Shown one piece after another: positions 23,057 to 35,689 of a stretch of 64,000 bases of DNA (its first letter is position 1; each line of letters opens with the position of its first letter). Where the stretch lies: contig JAGKQE010000056.1 of NCBI GenBank assembly GCA_022609375.1, positions 122,673 through 186,672 on the forward strand, given 5' to 3'. The DNA is from Xenosphaeropsis pyriputrescens. Its lineage: Eukaryota; Ascomycota; Leotiomycetes; Phacidiales; Phacidiaceae. A program made the position numbers and the translations under genes. The notes beneath the pieces are model-generated. The model saw only the letters and a list, made by a program, of their open reading frames with translations, had not been told where the DNA came from and did no database searches.

Positions 23057-24913
23057 CCCATCACAGACGCAAGCTCGTTTGGAAGACTCTTCTCTGCGAT
23101 GAACTGCGGCATCAATCGCATACATATACACACACATATATCCTCGGCAAAGGTTCGCTCAAATCTCTGTTCCCATGAATCCACTTTACTACTCCTGTAC
23201 ATCTGTACAGATGGTACCTCGGACTCAATGCTCATGAATAAGGACGACAACGCATCGAACACATCAAGGCTGATCCAAGGCAAGCGTTGTCGACATCTGA
23301 CTCTCGATTACACCTCGCTAAGCTGTCGAAAAGAAAAGAACGAAAAGAGAAAGAAAGAAGAAAAGAAGAAAAAAAGAAAAAATACAGGATTCTTGCCATA
23401 TTACGGAGTACACAAAATATTGGGCGGTCTCGCATCTGAGATTCTATTCCACAATTCTCTGTCCAAGTTCCACTATGTACCGCATACATCAGCCCATGCA
23501 CGGCACATAGCTTGACGGGGAAGCATCTTCTCATGTCCACTATTATGGTTCCGCATACATCCTGGATAAATTCCGTAGGTATGCTCCGTACCTGACATAA
23601 CTTCACGTACTTGTTCGGCCTCGTTCGTACTTCAACTGGTTGATCTTGAATTTGGTGGATTTTACTTATTACATAACTCTCTCCCCGGAGACTGTCACTT
23701 ACTTAACTTCTTCTCAGGAAAGCACTTCTCCCTCATCCTTGATTGGCACGATTGGGTACGGAAATTCGCTGTTCTAGACTGTCCCACACGCTTCGTATGT
23801 ATGTGCCTCCCCCCATGCATTTACGGATTGAGATTCGATGGGATGGGATCGGATTTGTATGCAGCATCTTCCACAATATCAACCTCTCACGCATGTGTGT
23901 TGTGGATGACCGAGACTTTCCCCGTGAGTCGAGCAAGGGCGAAAATGTCCCGTCCTATTAATGTACTTATTTGTGTACGATTCCGTACTCTTGGATTCCC
24001 AAGAACCAAGGTACCTGATTGCTTCCTCCTTTCCAACGATAAACGATGAACGATTCGATGTGAGTTGGATTTGTGGAGTATGCACTCCATATCTACTATG
24101 TCATTCTACTACTGTACGCATGGGATAATGCATCAAAGTGCCAAAAGGCTCGAATGCTGAATTAATTCATGCTCATGGTTCGCTTCTCTTAAGTCCATAC
24201 TACCTAGTCTGCCACACTGAGTATCTCTATTAAAAAACAAGATGTCCTCTGCACTTGCGGATAGCACTCCGGAAGAACTCCTTACTTACTATTACACTAA
24301 GAAAGTGAAAGGAAGAGTGGCAGGTGGGAAGCCACCCAACCCCACTTCCTCGTCACGCTCATATGGACAGACTTCGCGTCAAGGCTATGTGGGTTGTGGA
24401 TCTATAAGGGATCTACTCTAGACGTTTCGTGCCTGAGCCTAAGCACTTCATCCAAAGAAAGGATCTGCAGAGTATATCCAATATGATACTCTGGAGCTTA
24501 TCCGCGGGAATTGGCGGTATCTGATTTTGAGACACGAGTAGAATATCTTCATCTAGTCCGTCAAGTGCTCGGATTCCCGCGGCTTCCCCGAAGTCACGAT
24601 GGCTTCTGGGGTCCTGGCCAATGCATTCCCAGAATCGGATTCGGGAAAAGCTAAAGGGCAGAGCTGGGATGGGTTGGGGAACGGTTTCATTGCGACGATG
24701 CCTCTGTCTGAGTCTCGACGGCTGATCGAGTTCTGGGACCCTTTTGTGAACGCAAGCTGAAAAAAACATCCACAGTTCATATATAGACGAAGTGGATGAC
24801 ACCTACCAAGTGATACCGCTTTTTTGCCTCTTTCTGTTCTCTTGCCTTTCCTTTGCCATTTCAACTGTACTAAGCATCCTTCGCGGTCGAGTTGGACGCG
24901 TCACTTCTTCACA

Positions 24914-26245
24914 ATGTCTGCGAGTGGAGACTTCGGCGCGGCGCCCGCGGGTATCAACCTCGCTGATGATCAGAGTGGTCAAATCATAGGAGCCGTGACT
25001 ACGTTGATGGTTCTTAGTACCGTTTTCCTAGTCGTCCGGCTGTTTACACGTTACTATCAAAAAGCTGGGGGGATCACTGCGGATGATTACTTGATTATTA
25101 TTGGATGGGTACGCTTCAACTCGATATCACTTTTGTATATTAGCTGACTCCTCATAGCTCTTCACTACTGGTACGGCAGTATGCTGTCTGATATCAACGC
25201 GTTATGGATGTGGGAGACATCTCTGGGCTGTCACAGCCCTGGATCTTGAATCCATTTGCAGGGTAATGAGTTGAGCTGTTCTCATGAGTTGTATGGTTCT
25301 GACTTGAGGCAGATTCTCTACTCTTATGTCTATCTTTATGCGACGGGAGTATCATTTACCAAGCTCTCCATCTTGATGTTCTACCGTCGAGTATTTGGTG
25401 TAACGCCAGCATTCTGGGTCTGTCTTGGCTTGGTTGTTGCTTATTGGGTAGCCATTGTCATCGCCTGGGTCAATGTCTGCGTTCCAATCAGTTACTTTTT
25501 CTATCGATACACCAGAACCGACCACCCTGGACGCTGCTTCAGTGACAGCAAGTTTTACTTTGGCAACGGCATCGCCAACATGCTTATCGACGTGTGTGTA
25601 TTGGCATATCCCGTGCCCATTATCTGGAAGGTATTCCGCCCACAGTCGCCCCTTTCAAGCCCTCACTAACTCCCCCAGCTCAACATGCCACTCACCAAGA
25701 AGATCTCCGTCGTCGGCATCCTGATGCTGGGCAGTTTCGTCTGCATCGCCTCCATAGTACGCCTAGTGCACCTCAACCAACTCATCACCAGCTCCGACAC
25801 GACCTTCACCATGGGCCCGGTCTTCATCTGGTCGTGCGTGGAGCCATACGTGGGCATCCTCTGCGCATGCCTACCGTGCTTCGCGCCACTCGTGCGCGTC
25901 ATCTGGAACAAAGTGCGCGGCAAGGACACGGACTACCAGACGCCGAACGGCCACGGCAACAGCAACACGACGGGTCTGCAGTCGGGCACGGGGCTGGCCA
26001 GCAAGGCGCAAAAGAACGGCTACCGCGTCAGCAAGAAGAACGCCGCGTGGAACAAGATCAACGACAGCCAGTTCCGCGGCGACGACGAGCTCGAGCTCAC
26101 CAACGATATCTCCGGCGGCGCCCACCTGGGCCCCAGCGTGCGCACCAAGGACAGCGAGGAGGACTTCGACTTCCCCGCTGGGGGTATCATGGTCAAGAAC
26201 GATGTGCAGTGGACCTCGTGCGAGGCCGAGGTCGAGAAGCGCTAG
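24914..26245 (+). CDS. fungal rhodopsin-domain integral membrane protein (PTH11-like class)
   Basis: Four exons (24914-25108, 25158-25262, 25313-25630, 25679-26245) encode 394 residues. About seven hydrophobic helices fill residues ~25-300, in the order typical of the fungal rhodopsin-like domain: an N-terminal TM with VRLFTRYYQ, a GITADDYLIIIGW turn, a short Cys-containing loop with RYGCGRHLW, SFTKLSILMFYRRVF, and GPVFIWSCVEPYVGILCACLP. The C-terminal tail of about 95 residues is soluble and polar. No CFEM domain is present at the N-terminus, unlike PTH11 itself. Family members are often annotated as receptors or transporters, but function is experimentally known for few; I assign none here. 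Confidence 0.88.
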
Positions 26246-27289
26246 GTTGGCGCTGATGCGTGGGTGGGATGGGCATGGTTATTTTACGGTTACGGAGTTT
26301 CTATGAGGATGAGAGCGGACATCTCTTTCTGATTTGCGGTTCGACGGACAGTTCTCGACGGATTCTTCACATGTCAATTTTTTTACTTCTTTTTTTATAC
26401 TTCTCTTGTGGTTCATGTTTACGTTTACGCATGCCCTCCACGGCTTTTGGGTGGGTCCTGGTGCTATATCGTATGGATAGATAAAAGTCAGGGGCTGGGT
26501 TTCATGTTGCCCATCTATATTTAAAGGGCACTCAGTACCAGTGTGAAAATTCATCTTCAAATTCCTCTTAAAACCCATCCATGATACTATAACCACACCC
26601 ATAACCCACGAGATGTCACACACAAGCTCAGAATTAAGCATATCCAAGCCCCCACACTCCCCACTCGAAGACGAGAACTAGTAAACCATGTCTGATCAAG
26701 GAACGACATCGAGATCCCGCAAATCCTCACATTGACGTAAAGCCCATGCATGCCCTTTACGTCAGTCAAGAATTCAACGATGCAACATGACTCTCAGTAA
26801 GCGCTGCTAGATACATGGCAAGTACTTGTGCGAACTCTCTACCCCAAACATCCCACCACCATCCCTTAAAACACCTTGAAACACCTATCGATACCTATCA
26901 ACACTTTCAAATACCTCCATAAGACCCACACCCATCCTTCCATGCATCGAATCTCTCATGCATCGAATCTCCACTTGAATAAAGTAAAGACACGGCCAAC
27001 CCCTCGAAATCCCGCTAAGATCCCCAGGATCCCCAAGATTCCGTACGGTAATTATTTCATGCAAGGGGAGATTCGACACACTGTAACATCACAGCTGGAA
27101 TCGATATGAGAGATGCATCATCGAGGATGACATTGTCGAATGATTCCTCAACACACAAAAGATAACCAAAAATCACTTTCCATTCCCCAAAATACAATAA
27201 TTACATAGAAATACAGATTTTGTCTTCTCCGTTCCCCCATTCCCCTCCATGTCCCCCTAAACCCCCCTGCATCCCCCATAAAGAAAACT
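26246..27289. other. intergenic between convergent genes
   Basis: A 1 kb spacer between the 3' ends of the rhodopsin-domain gene and SEC12. Open frames here have no recognisable content. A C-rich segment at 27230-27300 leads into the GC-rich 3' end of SEC12. Confidence 0.5.
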
Positions 27290-29277
27290 CTAGACACCCA
27301 ACCCCCCAACAACTCCCCTCAACTCCCCAAAAACAACACCCCTAAGCACTGTAGCAGCCTCCCCCTCCAACCGCTCCCCAGCATCCCTCAACCGCTCCCA
27401 CCACCCAACCCTCTGCTCCTCCGAGAGCTCCTCCCACGTCCTGCCGCCATGCGGGCCATGAACGCGCTCATCATAGAGATCGGCCCGGAAGCGCGTGGCG
27501 AGCGCGGGGTCCGTCTCGTGCACAGCGGCATCCTGGTAGTCGCGGACGAAGACGACAGCGGTGGGCGAAGCGGCCAGGGAGGCGAGGAGGTCTGAAAGTG
27601 GGGTGTGGGTGTGGGTGTGGGAGGGGGCAGGGGTGAGGAGGGCGTCATAGGGATCGGCGATGGGCACGGGGTCGGCGGGGCCAGCGTGCGAGGGCGCGTA
27701 TGTTGGGAGGGGGGCGCCGAGGCGGTGCATCCACTTGGGGCTGAGCCAGTTGACGGCGCCGAGGTGTGAGGGGGAGCCGCCGCGGACCTCGAGGGCTGCC
27801 TGGGTGAGGATGGCGGCTAGGAGGACGAGGAGGAAGGTGATGAGTGCACCGAGGGCGGCGTGGGAGGCGTTTGAGGGGAGGGCGAGGACGTAGCGCGGCG
27901 TGCGGGATTGGCCTTTGGAGAGGGAGATGGGGAGGGGGGAGATTGGGAGGGTGTGGACTACTAGAGTGTTGCCCATGCTTACCGAGGCGAGCTTGAGGTA
28001 TTGGGGACCGGTGGTCGAGGTGATGGGATGGGCTGGCGGCGTGAAGGTGGAGAAGGCGATGGAGGTCATTTGAAGTGGGTGTACTTCTTTGAGGGTTCTG
28101 TAGGCGTTCAGATTGACGACGACCACGTGAGCGCCTTGGCGAATATAATCTATTGTGAAGGTACTGAGACTGATATCTTGCGATGCAACAGCAATGGCGA
28201 ATTGCGCATCGCCTTGTACGGCATCTGGTGACAATGGTGGTGTGAGATTTGCCACCGAGAGTCCTGTAGCCTTCTTGATCGATGAAGGCAATTTCTTAGT
28301 CAAGGCGATGGTTGCCCCACCAGCTTTGATATCCTTTGGAACCCTTATGACTTGCAAGAGCACACCCTTGCTGAAAGGAAGGTTAATAAGCATGAGCAGG
28401 AAATCCGACGACATCCAACGCAGAGAACGGAATGACGGTATAGGCAATTTCTCGGAACCCGTCTCTTCTCTATGCCTGAAGATATTCAAAGGCTCGCTGG
28501 GATCTGTTTTCGAAGAGATAGTCTTCAGATAGACGTCCTTCTCCGTGCAGTAAGCAAGCCTAAACTCATCGGCTCCAGTCTGTATGATATCCACGTCTGC
28601 AGTATCAGCACCGGGATCAACTCTGCCCCGTATGTTCGGTGCCGAGGCAGGCGGCTTCGAAGTATCGAAGACCACAATCTCAGCCTCCTTCGCAAGGCCC
28701 GTGGTGGCGGCACCGAGTTGAATACAGCCATCATACGGCCTCGACAGCCTCAAAACACGCTGATACGTATCCGACCCCCGATTCGCAAAGAGCGTACACC
28801 GACCCAGCTCTCCAATCCCGCCCCGGACGATCTTCTCCGCCGTCGCGGCCTTTTCTGGGATGCGTACATCAAACGTCCTAAAATGCTGGTTGCGGCCCAC
28901 AGCCTGGTCTTCGAGCGAGGAGTTCACGCCCGCATAGATGACAGATCGGTCTCCCATCTTCGTCCCGAACGCCAAGGAGGTCGGGTTGTCTTCGTCCTTT
29001 CTGAGATCTGCCTCTGCGAGTTCGTGCAGCTGTTCGGCTGAGGTGGTGTCCAGTACTGTCTGTGCCGAGATGAAATTAGCCATTACTCCACGGCCTGGTA
29101 TAATATACGGTATATCTAGCTAGGGCAAAAAATACATACGATCCTGTTTCCAACACCGCTCCGTCCCGCACCACCTCCACCACCTACCACGAGCTTCGAA
29201 GAGTCGGTAGGATCGAAATCGCATGCATACAGAGGATATGAAAGTGTCAGCTTCGCTGAAGGAATTGGCGGCGCCAT
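27290..29277 (-). CDS. sec12: Sec12-like guanine nucleotide exchange factor for Sar1
   Basis: ER membrane protein that activates the GTPase Sar1 and so starts COPII coat assembly. Two exons (29277-29140 and 29059-27290) give 635 residues. The N-terminus, MAPPIPSAKLTLSYPLYACD, followed by LVVGGGGGAGRSGVGN, is characteristic: the Gly-rich stretch forms the potassium-binding loop needed for exchange activity. WD40-like propeller sequence extends to about residue 430, then a single hydrophobic anchor (ALGALITFLLVLLAAILTQA) spans the ER membrane and a lumenal tail of roughly 150 residues ends the protein. The tail is Pro/Ala-rich and its DNA is much more GC-rich than the rest of the window. The intron (80 nt) separates the K-loop exon from the remainder. 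Confidence 0.9.
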
Positions 29278-30119
29278 GATTATTGCCAGTGGATCGAAGT
29301 TTGAATTTTTGAAGCCTTCAAACCAGTCAAGTCCAAGCCCAGAAGTAGCATATGAATCTGTCAGTAGGTACCTAGGTAGGTATGATGCGCGGTGCAGGGG
29401 AATGTCAGCTTTGGACGAGGCAACGGAGAAGGCTGAACTATGATGACATCCAACCAATCAAATACGCGAGGCCACATTTCGGCGTGAGCTGATCCCAGTT
29501 CTCAATGCTACTAGAGACATCAAGGTCTTTTCCTAGATATGTATCAGAGTATCCATCATATTCATCTTGAGTATCATTTCACAAAGCAAACTCCAAGCAA
29601 ATTCTGTATATGGCCCATAGATGATATCTAATTCAAGTTTCATTTCATTACTAAAATGCATGGTGCTGAATTAGATTCCTTGACAATAGCACATCCAGCC
29701 ATCCAACTAAGGTAAACGCTTGACAACTTTCGTGCCTCATTCCATTCATGATTTGAGAGAGCTCCACAAAAAAAAAAAAGAGGTGAAATACAACACCATG
29801 CATTTCATACGCCTTCCAAAAAAAAAAAGTATCAAATAGAAAGACGATTTCATTTTCCTCCGCTTTGCTTTGCTGCTTAAAAAAGAGGGATGTGTCCTGA
29901 ACTTTCAAAAGTAAAGCCCAATTGCAGACACAAATGGTATAACAAGGAAGATACCCTCGACAAAAAAAACGCCTGTTGACGTGGAGCCACAAGTAGGGCT
30001 CGAGCCATGCCTTGAAGATGCACATTAAGTTGAAACGGGAGTGAAAAGCAAACAGATCATAAGCATCCTTCTTTCCCTAAGGACGAATTCCAGGGATATG
30101 CACATTGAAATCAAGTCGC
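29278..30119. other. intergenic, A/T tracts
   Basis: An 840-base spacer between SEC12 and CLA4, both on the minus strand. It holds two poly-A runs at about 29769-29780 and 29819-29828 that may mark the CLA4 3' UTR/terminator region on the opposite strand as T tracts. No gene is supported. Confidence 0.45.
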
Positions 30120-33100
30120 TCATTTGCCGGCTTTCTTGAAGGCCAAAAGCTCAGCGAGACTACCCAATGCACATCCATGCTGAAGGAAATCATGTTCGAG
30201 AAGCTCGGCAGCACTGGCTCTGGATCGGATGTCGACACAAAGACAGACGCTGAGGAAGGCCTTCAACTCCTTGGAAAGCTTTTCTGGCTTCTTCAGGCGT
30301 GGGGTTCCGTTTGTTGCAATGAGGTAAAGGGCCTTGAGGGGTTCCTCGTTGAGATAAGGTGGTTCAGACTCAATCATTTCGATAGCCATGATACCCAATG
30401 ACCAGATGTCGACTTTTGGACCGTACTCCTTTTGCTTGACAACTTCTGGAGCCATCCAATATGGTGTACCGACCATAGTAGCACGCTTGGACTTGGACTC
30501 GGTGAGTTTGGCACAGAAACCGAAATCAGCTGAAAAATGGTCAGGAAATTTTCTAGTACTTGAGATGTTGAATACTTACTAATCTTGACATTACCACGAG
30601 CATCGAGTAAAACGTTATCAGACTTGATATCACGGTGGATAATGCTCTGCTGGTGCAAATGCTCCAATCCACGGCAAGTCTATAGTTTTTTTTTTGTCAG
30701 CTTTGCAAATCATGCAAGAACAAATGGAAATACATGCCTCCAAACAAATGGTCGAAATCTGCTCCTCAGTAATGTTGGAATTGTTATCAATGACATCGGT
30801 CAAAGCACCACCCTCCATGAACTCCATAACAACCCAGAGCTCGGTGAAGTTGTTGCGCAAGAAAGCATCCAGGAAATTGACAATGTTTGGATGACGGCTG
30901 TCCTTCATTACCATAATCTCATTGACGATCAACTCCTTTCTTGGTTGGTGAGCCAGATCCATCTGCTTGATAGCAACCTGTGCGCGTCCACCCTGATCCT
31001 TAAGAACCTGTCTAGCGATAGGCGATAATGGGTTCTCCTTGACCTTTGCAACGTAGACAGATCCAGAAGCTCCCTGGCCAATCTTCTTCTGCTTGACATA
31101 TGACATGCTTGGGTCATCCTTCGATACGGCTTCTTTGAGCTTGGTCATGACTTCATGCTCAGACATTGTAGACATGCGCACATCCTTGGATCTCTCAGCA
31201 GCTGGTGGCTTAGAAGTAAGTGCAGCCTCTGCAGCCTTAACGGCGTCTGTTTGCTGGATGCCATTCTGAACTGGTGCGCCAGTTGGCTGCTTAGCGGCAA
31301 CATTGAGAGGCTTGATCTGGTTGACTGGTGCTGGAAGGCGTGAGGCTTGCTGGGCCTGGCCATTTGGTGTACGCAATGGCTGTGGTGCGCCGTTTGGCTG
31401 GTACTTTGGTCCGCTTGGGCTTTCAGTACGCTGAGAGCTTCCCTGTGATCTGTCCTGACCTCCTTGGAGTGAAGATGAAGACTGTTGAGAGGTGAGTGGA
31501 GGACGGCTGTTGGCAGTTGGTGCAGAAGGTGCTTGGCGCTGAGCACGAAGCTCACCAGTTGGCTGACGTGGTAAAGAACCTGGTGCAGGTGGTGCAGCTC
31601 TGGTGGGGTTGTAGCGCTGAGATTGAGATGATGCATTTGAGTAGCCTCCTCCGCCAATCTCTTGCTGTGCCATTGGGGTTCTAGTCTGTGGAATTGACGC
31701 ATTGTATGCCTCCATGTCACGTCGATCACGCTCCTCATCACGCTGTCTCTGCTGCTCTTGTAACTTCTGGCGCTCCTCTTCACGGTTGACTGCAGGGTTG
31801 TACTGACCAGCCATCTGTTGCATCTGCTGGCGCTGCTGCTGCTGCTCCGGAGGAGTTGGCTGTCGGCGGGCATTGGGGGCAGGGGAGGTGCTGTTGCTGA
31901 AGCTGTTGCTGGATGAAGGTGGTGGTGGTCGTGGTGGCGCGATGGATGAACCACTCATGCCATATCCAAGCTGCTTGTTGTTGTTATTTGTGACGGGTGG
32001 GGTTGGTGTCAAGCTCGAGTACTGCTGTGGGTTCTGGTCTCTCTTCTGGATATCCGAGTAGAACTCCAAGACCTCAAAGACTGCTTGAGGGTTACGCTCA
32101 TAGTCCTCCTTTGTGATGGCGGATGAGTTCAACAACTTGGACCACTCATTTGGCAGACCAACAAACTCTCCACTGGTAGGGTCGAAGCCAACGTGAACTG
32201 CGTGGGCAAAGTTTGTCGGGTTGCTAACACCACCCATTCCCGGGCATCTGGCGTAGATATAATCGATCCACTCGTACAGGTCATCGTCACTCTTCGTCTT
32301 GATCCACAAGACCTTCACACCATCAGCATCATCGCCGGGGGCACTGGATGAACCAGAAGCACTGCGGCGGATCTCAAAGATATTGCCTGATGCCTCGACA
32401 CGACTGACACCGATGACATCCTTCAAGATGATTGTATAGGAGACCTTACCCCCTTCAGCTTTGTGGAAGTCGATGTTCTCTTTTCGGAGCATGAGGTATC
32501 GGTTCTTCCATCCTGCAAAGATGCCCTTGCCCTCCTTGACCTGGGCCTGTCCCTCCTTGATGATTGCAACACCACCTTGGCCAAGGTTATCCTGTGGTCG
32601 AATAGGGAGGGAGACGGTTGAGCCGGTGTATGTGGAAGCTATAGATCTGGTTGACATTGGCGAAGAGACATTGGATTGGGACATGTTTCCTGGAATACCC
32701 GACGTCGACGGCGTGAGAGCAAGTCGAGGTCCATTCGTAGGAGGTCGTGGAGCAGGACCTGGATTCATGAATTGCGAGCTAGAATAAATGCTGTGGATAG
32801 GTAGTCAGCGGAAAGTCGACGAAGGATGGTCGCGACAGTCGACAGTGGCATGAAACCGCAAAAGTGGATTAACCCCGCGGTTCGGACATGGGACAGCTAG
32901 TCAAAGACGGTGAAGGGGAGGGGGGAAGGAAGGAAGTAAGTAAGCAAGCAAGTAGGTAGGTAATAAGCAAAGCAAAGCACACACAGACACAGACACACAG
33001 ACAGACAGACAGAGAGAGGCGCACATACACACAGAGGGGGATGTGAGTGCCAGTGCCAGTGCCAGTGCCAGTGCAAGTGCAAGTGCAAGTGCAAGTGCGG

Positions 33101-33167
33101 GTGCTGAGGAGAAGGGGAATAAATGAATGACTTTCTATACATACGTATTGCCGCCTTGGGAAGACAT
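30120..33167 (-). CDS. cla4: Cla4-type p21-activated kinase (PH-CRIB-STE20 kinase)
   Basis: Effector of Cdc42/Rac that controls polarity, septin assembly and hyphal morphogenesis. Exons 33167-33145, 32790-30738, 30679-30580 and 30529-30120 give 861 residues. A PH domain (~80-190) begins near VAIIKEGQAQVKEG. The CRIB motif is SNPTNFAHAVHVGFD followed by GLPNEW. A long Gln/Pro-rich linker comes next. The C-terminal kinase shows IGQGASGSVYVAKV, VAIKQMDL, IHRDIKSDNVLL, DFGFCAKL and GTPYWMAPEVV, all intact. The first exon codes only MSSQGGN plus two bases and is followed by a 354-nt intron full of short tandem repeats. The second intron (30737-30680) begins GC instead of GT; using it gives the conserved ICLETCRGLEHLHQ, whereas the nearest GT shifts the frame. 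SEC12 lies downstream on the same strand. Confidence 0.94.
33045..33100. repeat. CAGTGC/AAGTGC hexanucleotide array in CLA4 intron 1
   Basis: About nine six-base units, four or five of CAGTGC followed by five of AAGTGC, inside the first intron of CLA4. The same intron also carries GGAA, AAGTAAGC and GACA tetranucleotide runs at 32926-33012. All would be transcribed and spliced out. Confidence 0.85.
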
Positions 33168-33549
33168 GTTTTGTTCCTGATCTACGAGGGAAGACCTCGC
33201 GAAGGTGTAATTAAAGAGGGTCCGATATGGCCTATAGCCTTTTTCTGTCTCTGTCTCTTTTTCCTTTTCTTTTCTTTTTTTCTGCTGGGGTTTGAGAGGG
33301 GGGGGGGGGGGATGATGTGGAATATCTTTTTTTCTCTAGAACTAGAATGCAAAGACTTGCATATGGTCTAGGACTCTGGATGAATCAGGAGTCGCAGGAG
33401 TCGGCGGGTGCCCAGAGTTGAGTTGCAGGCGACGAGAAGGTGAATCGTACGAGCGAGGATGTGTTTTGTACAGAGAGTAGTGTGTGCGTAATATTGAGTG
33501 TGTATAAGAGGAGGAGAAAGTGAACACACGAGGCGAGAGATTGGGTAGT

Positions 33550-33624
33550 GGGTGAGAAGGTGAGAAGGTGAGAAGGTGAGTAGGTGAGAAGATGAGTAGA
33601 TGAGTAGGTGAGTAGGTGAGTGAG
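33550..33624. repeat. GTGAGAAG / GTGAGTAG octanucleotide array
   Basis: About nine copies of an eight-base unit with an A/T alternation at the sixth base, in the CLA4 upstream region. Confidence 0.8.
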
Positions 33625-33715
33625 TATGTTACGCAGTAGTGTAGTGAGTCGCCAGTCGCAACGTCGGTCGATGATGGGATGGATTTGTATAGAGAGCAGA
33701 TAGATGGCTATCGTG

Positions 33716-33814
33716 TACAGATACAGATACAGATACAGATACAGATACACATACAGATACAGATACAGATACAGATACAGATACAGATACACATATACAT
33801 ACACATACACATAG
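33716..33814. repeat. ACAGAT hexanucleotide array
   Basis: About 100 bases of ACAGAT units interrupted by ACACAT variants, the longest hexanucleotide array in the window. It is expected to be polymorphic in length between strains. Confidence 0.88.
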
Positions 33815-34046
33815 ATACTATGAGTCTAGTATGCGGGTGCAATGCGATGTGATGCGATGAATTCATCTGAATTGGATTGAATTGAGTGTGCATGCGTGCG
33901 TGTTGACAAAGCCCATCCAAGGTATTATGAAGGTAATCTCCCACAACCCGCCGGTATGATTACTCCGCTACCCGCGTGCCATAGATATTCATCTATTTGT
34001 TTATTTGCCCATCCCTCTATTTACTTGTTTATTTATTTGCTCATTT

Positions 34047-34085
34047 TATTTAATCATTTAATCATTTAATCATTTAATCATCTAT
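34047..34085. repeat. ATTTAATC octanucleotide array
   Basis: About four tandem copies of an AT-rich eight-base unit. Confidence 0.75.
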
Positions 34086-35600
34086 TATTATTCTTCTATT
34101 CTCCCCCTCTCTTATTTCTCCCGATATCTTGTTCTTTCGTCTGCCAAAATATCCTACCAGTCCTAGAGCAAGAGAAGTCTATTCTCTTGCCACTCCATCT
34201 ATACACTACATAGTACATAGTACTTTATAGTTTGTATATGAATAATCCAGAAAGCCAGAGAGAGGTAGAGAGTTTCGCAATGTTCTAATTCAACTGTATC
34301 GGTGTTTGGTATTGTTGGTCAAGGTGAAAAGCTCTAGTATATATGCAATAGTAACATTTAGCACCTGTGTACTTGTACATGGGCAGATCCATAGTGGGAC
34401 ATGGACTTACGCCTCCGTCCCCTTCTCACTTGGGCTTTCTCTTCATCCTGTCCATTGACTGACCAATCCCATCTTCCATGTTGTACTGGCCTCCCCTCTT
34501 CAAGACCTCCAGAGTTAAACGAGCGGCTCCTCCCTTGACCCAGAGTGAAAGATGAGAGGCGATAGGTGAGAAGTCAGAGCTATTGATTGTGGCCTTTTAT
34601 CGAAGTACCATACCTACTTGCTTACTCTTTACAGTTGAGAAACTTCACAGGATCTTCCAGAAAGGGATTGATCAATAGCATGATCTCAGATGGTCCCGAA
34701 AAACATGCTATTTTCCCATCTAGAAATCCTCGGGAAAAACAAACATGTACAAGTACCTATACACTTGTGGAGTATCTATGGACTTCTGTATTGACTTTCT
34801 CAAGTCCACGGACCACGCCCTCACTCACTCTTTCACCCCCCTCTCTCTCTGTCTTGCTATTGCCTCCCCCCCCTTGTGTGTGCATGCTCGAGCGCCACAT
34901 TGGGCGAATTGTTCATTTGTTGTTATGGATCTACACTCTGGACAAGAACTATTCCAACTAACAGAGGATGAAGGAAGGGAAAAATATCAGTCCAAATCAT
35001 GCCAGGTCACTTGATGCTATTTATGATGAGAACTTTCCTTTTCTTTTTAGATCAGGCTGGAAAGAAGAAGATGAGAAAGACAGGAATAATATTCATAGAA
35101 GATAAGAGTAGAGTAGGTAGATGTGGTTGTTATGGTATTTCACAGCACAAGCACAAAGACAATCCTACCTATTATCGAGTCCGAGTAACTCTTCTCACAA
35201 TAGCATCAGCAACAACAACAGCAACAACACCAGAAAACATCACTCAAACCCATCCAACACGCATCCAAACAACTCGCATTCAATCTCCAAACTTTAGTCT
35301 CTAGTCTCCAAGCGTCTACATCACCAGAAGTATCAAAAACAAAACCAAAACCAAAAACCAACGTCCAAAAGTTCAAGAGAAGAGAGTGAGTAAAAGTCAA
35401 TCCCCCAAACAAAGCGAAACCCGATAGGCCACAAATAACCAAGAATGTCACAGAATGTGCATTGGTGCATCGGGTGTTTCGAAATCTTCTGGACCTGTTC
35501 CAATATGTATTCCATCTTCCATCGAATCCCTCGGCATCGGTGCAGGGTCCGCGACCCGCCATCAATGCACCGGGCGACGAAGCAGCACGAGCGCAAGGTA

Positions 35601-35689
35601 TGAGTATGAGAGTGAGCGTTAGTATGGGCGTTAGTATGAGCACGAGCACGAGCACGAGCATGAGCATGAGCATGAGCATGAGCATGAGG
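35601..35689. repeat. GAGCAY / GAGTAT hexanucleotide array
   Basis: A graded array: GAGTAT-like units, then GAGCAC, then GAGCAT, about 14 six-base units in all. Its reverse strand reads as an Ala-His/Leu-Met type frame that is not a real gene. Confidence 0.82.

Larger units (their letters stand above)
20680..24913. other. 4.2 kb gene-free tract rich in microsatellites
   Basis: No coding region is supported. The tract carries many short tandem arrays, listed separately where clear, mostly of six-base units. Open frames here read as monotonous two- or six-residue repeats, or have no recognisable content. The motif TACGGAGTA occurs twice at 21242-21262 and once near 23402. The end nearest 24913 should contain the promoter of the rhodopsin-domain gene. 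Confidence 0.55.

Noticed and set aside
31145..31954. 269-codon alternative frame inside CLA4 (His/Pro/Ser-rich)
   Set aside because: Out-of-frame reading of the Gln/Pro-rich linker; no start context and no domain.
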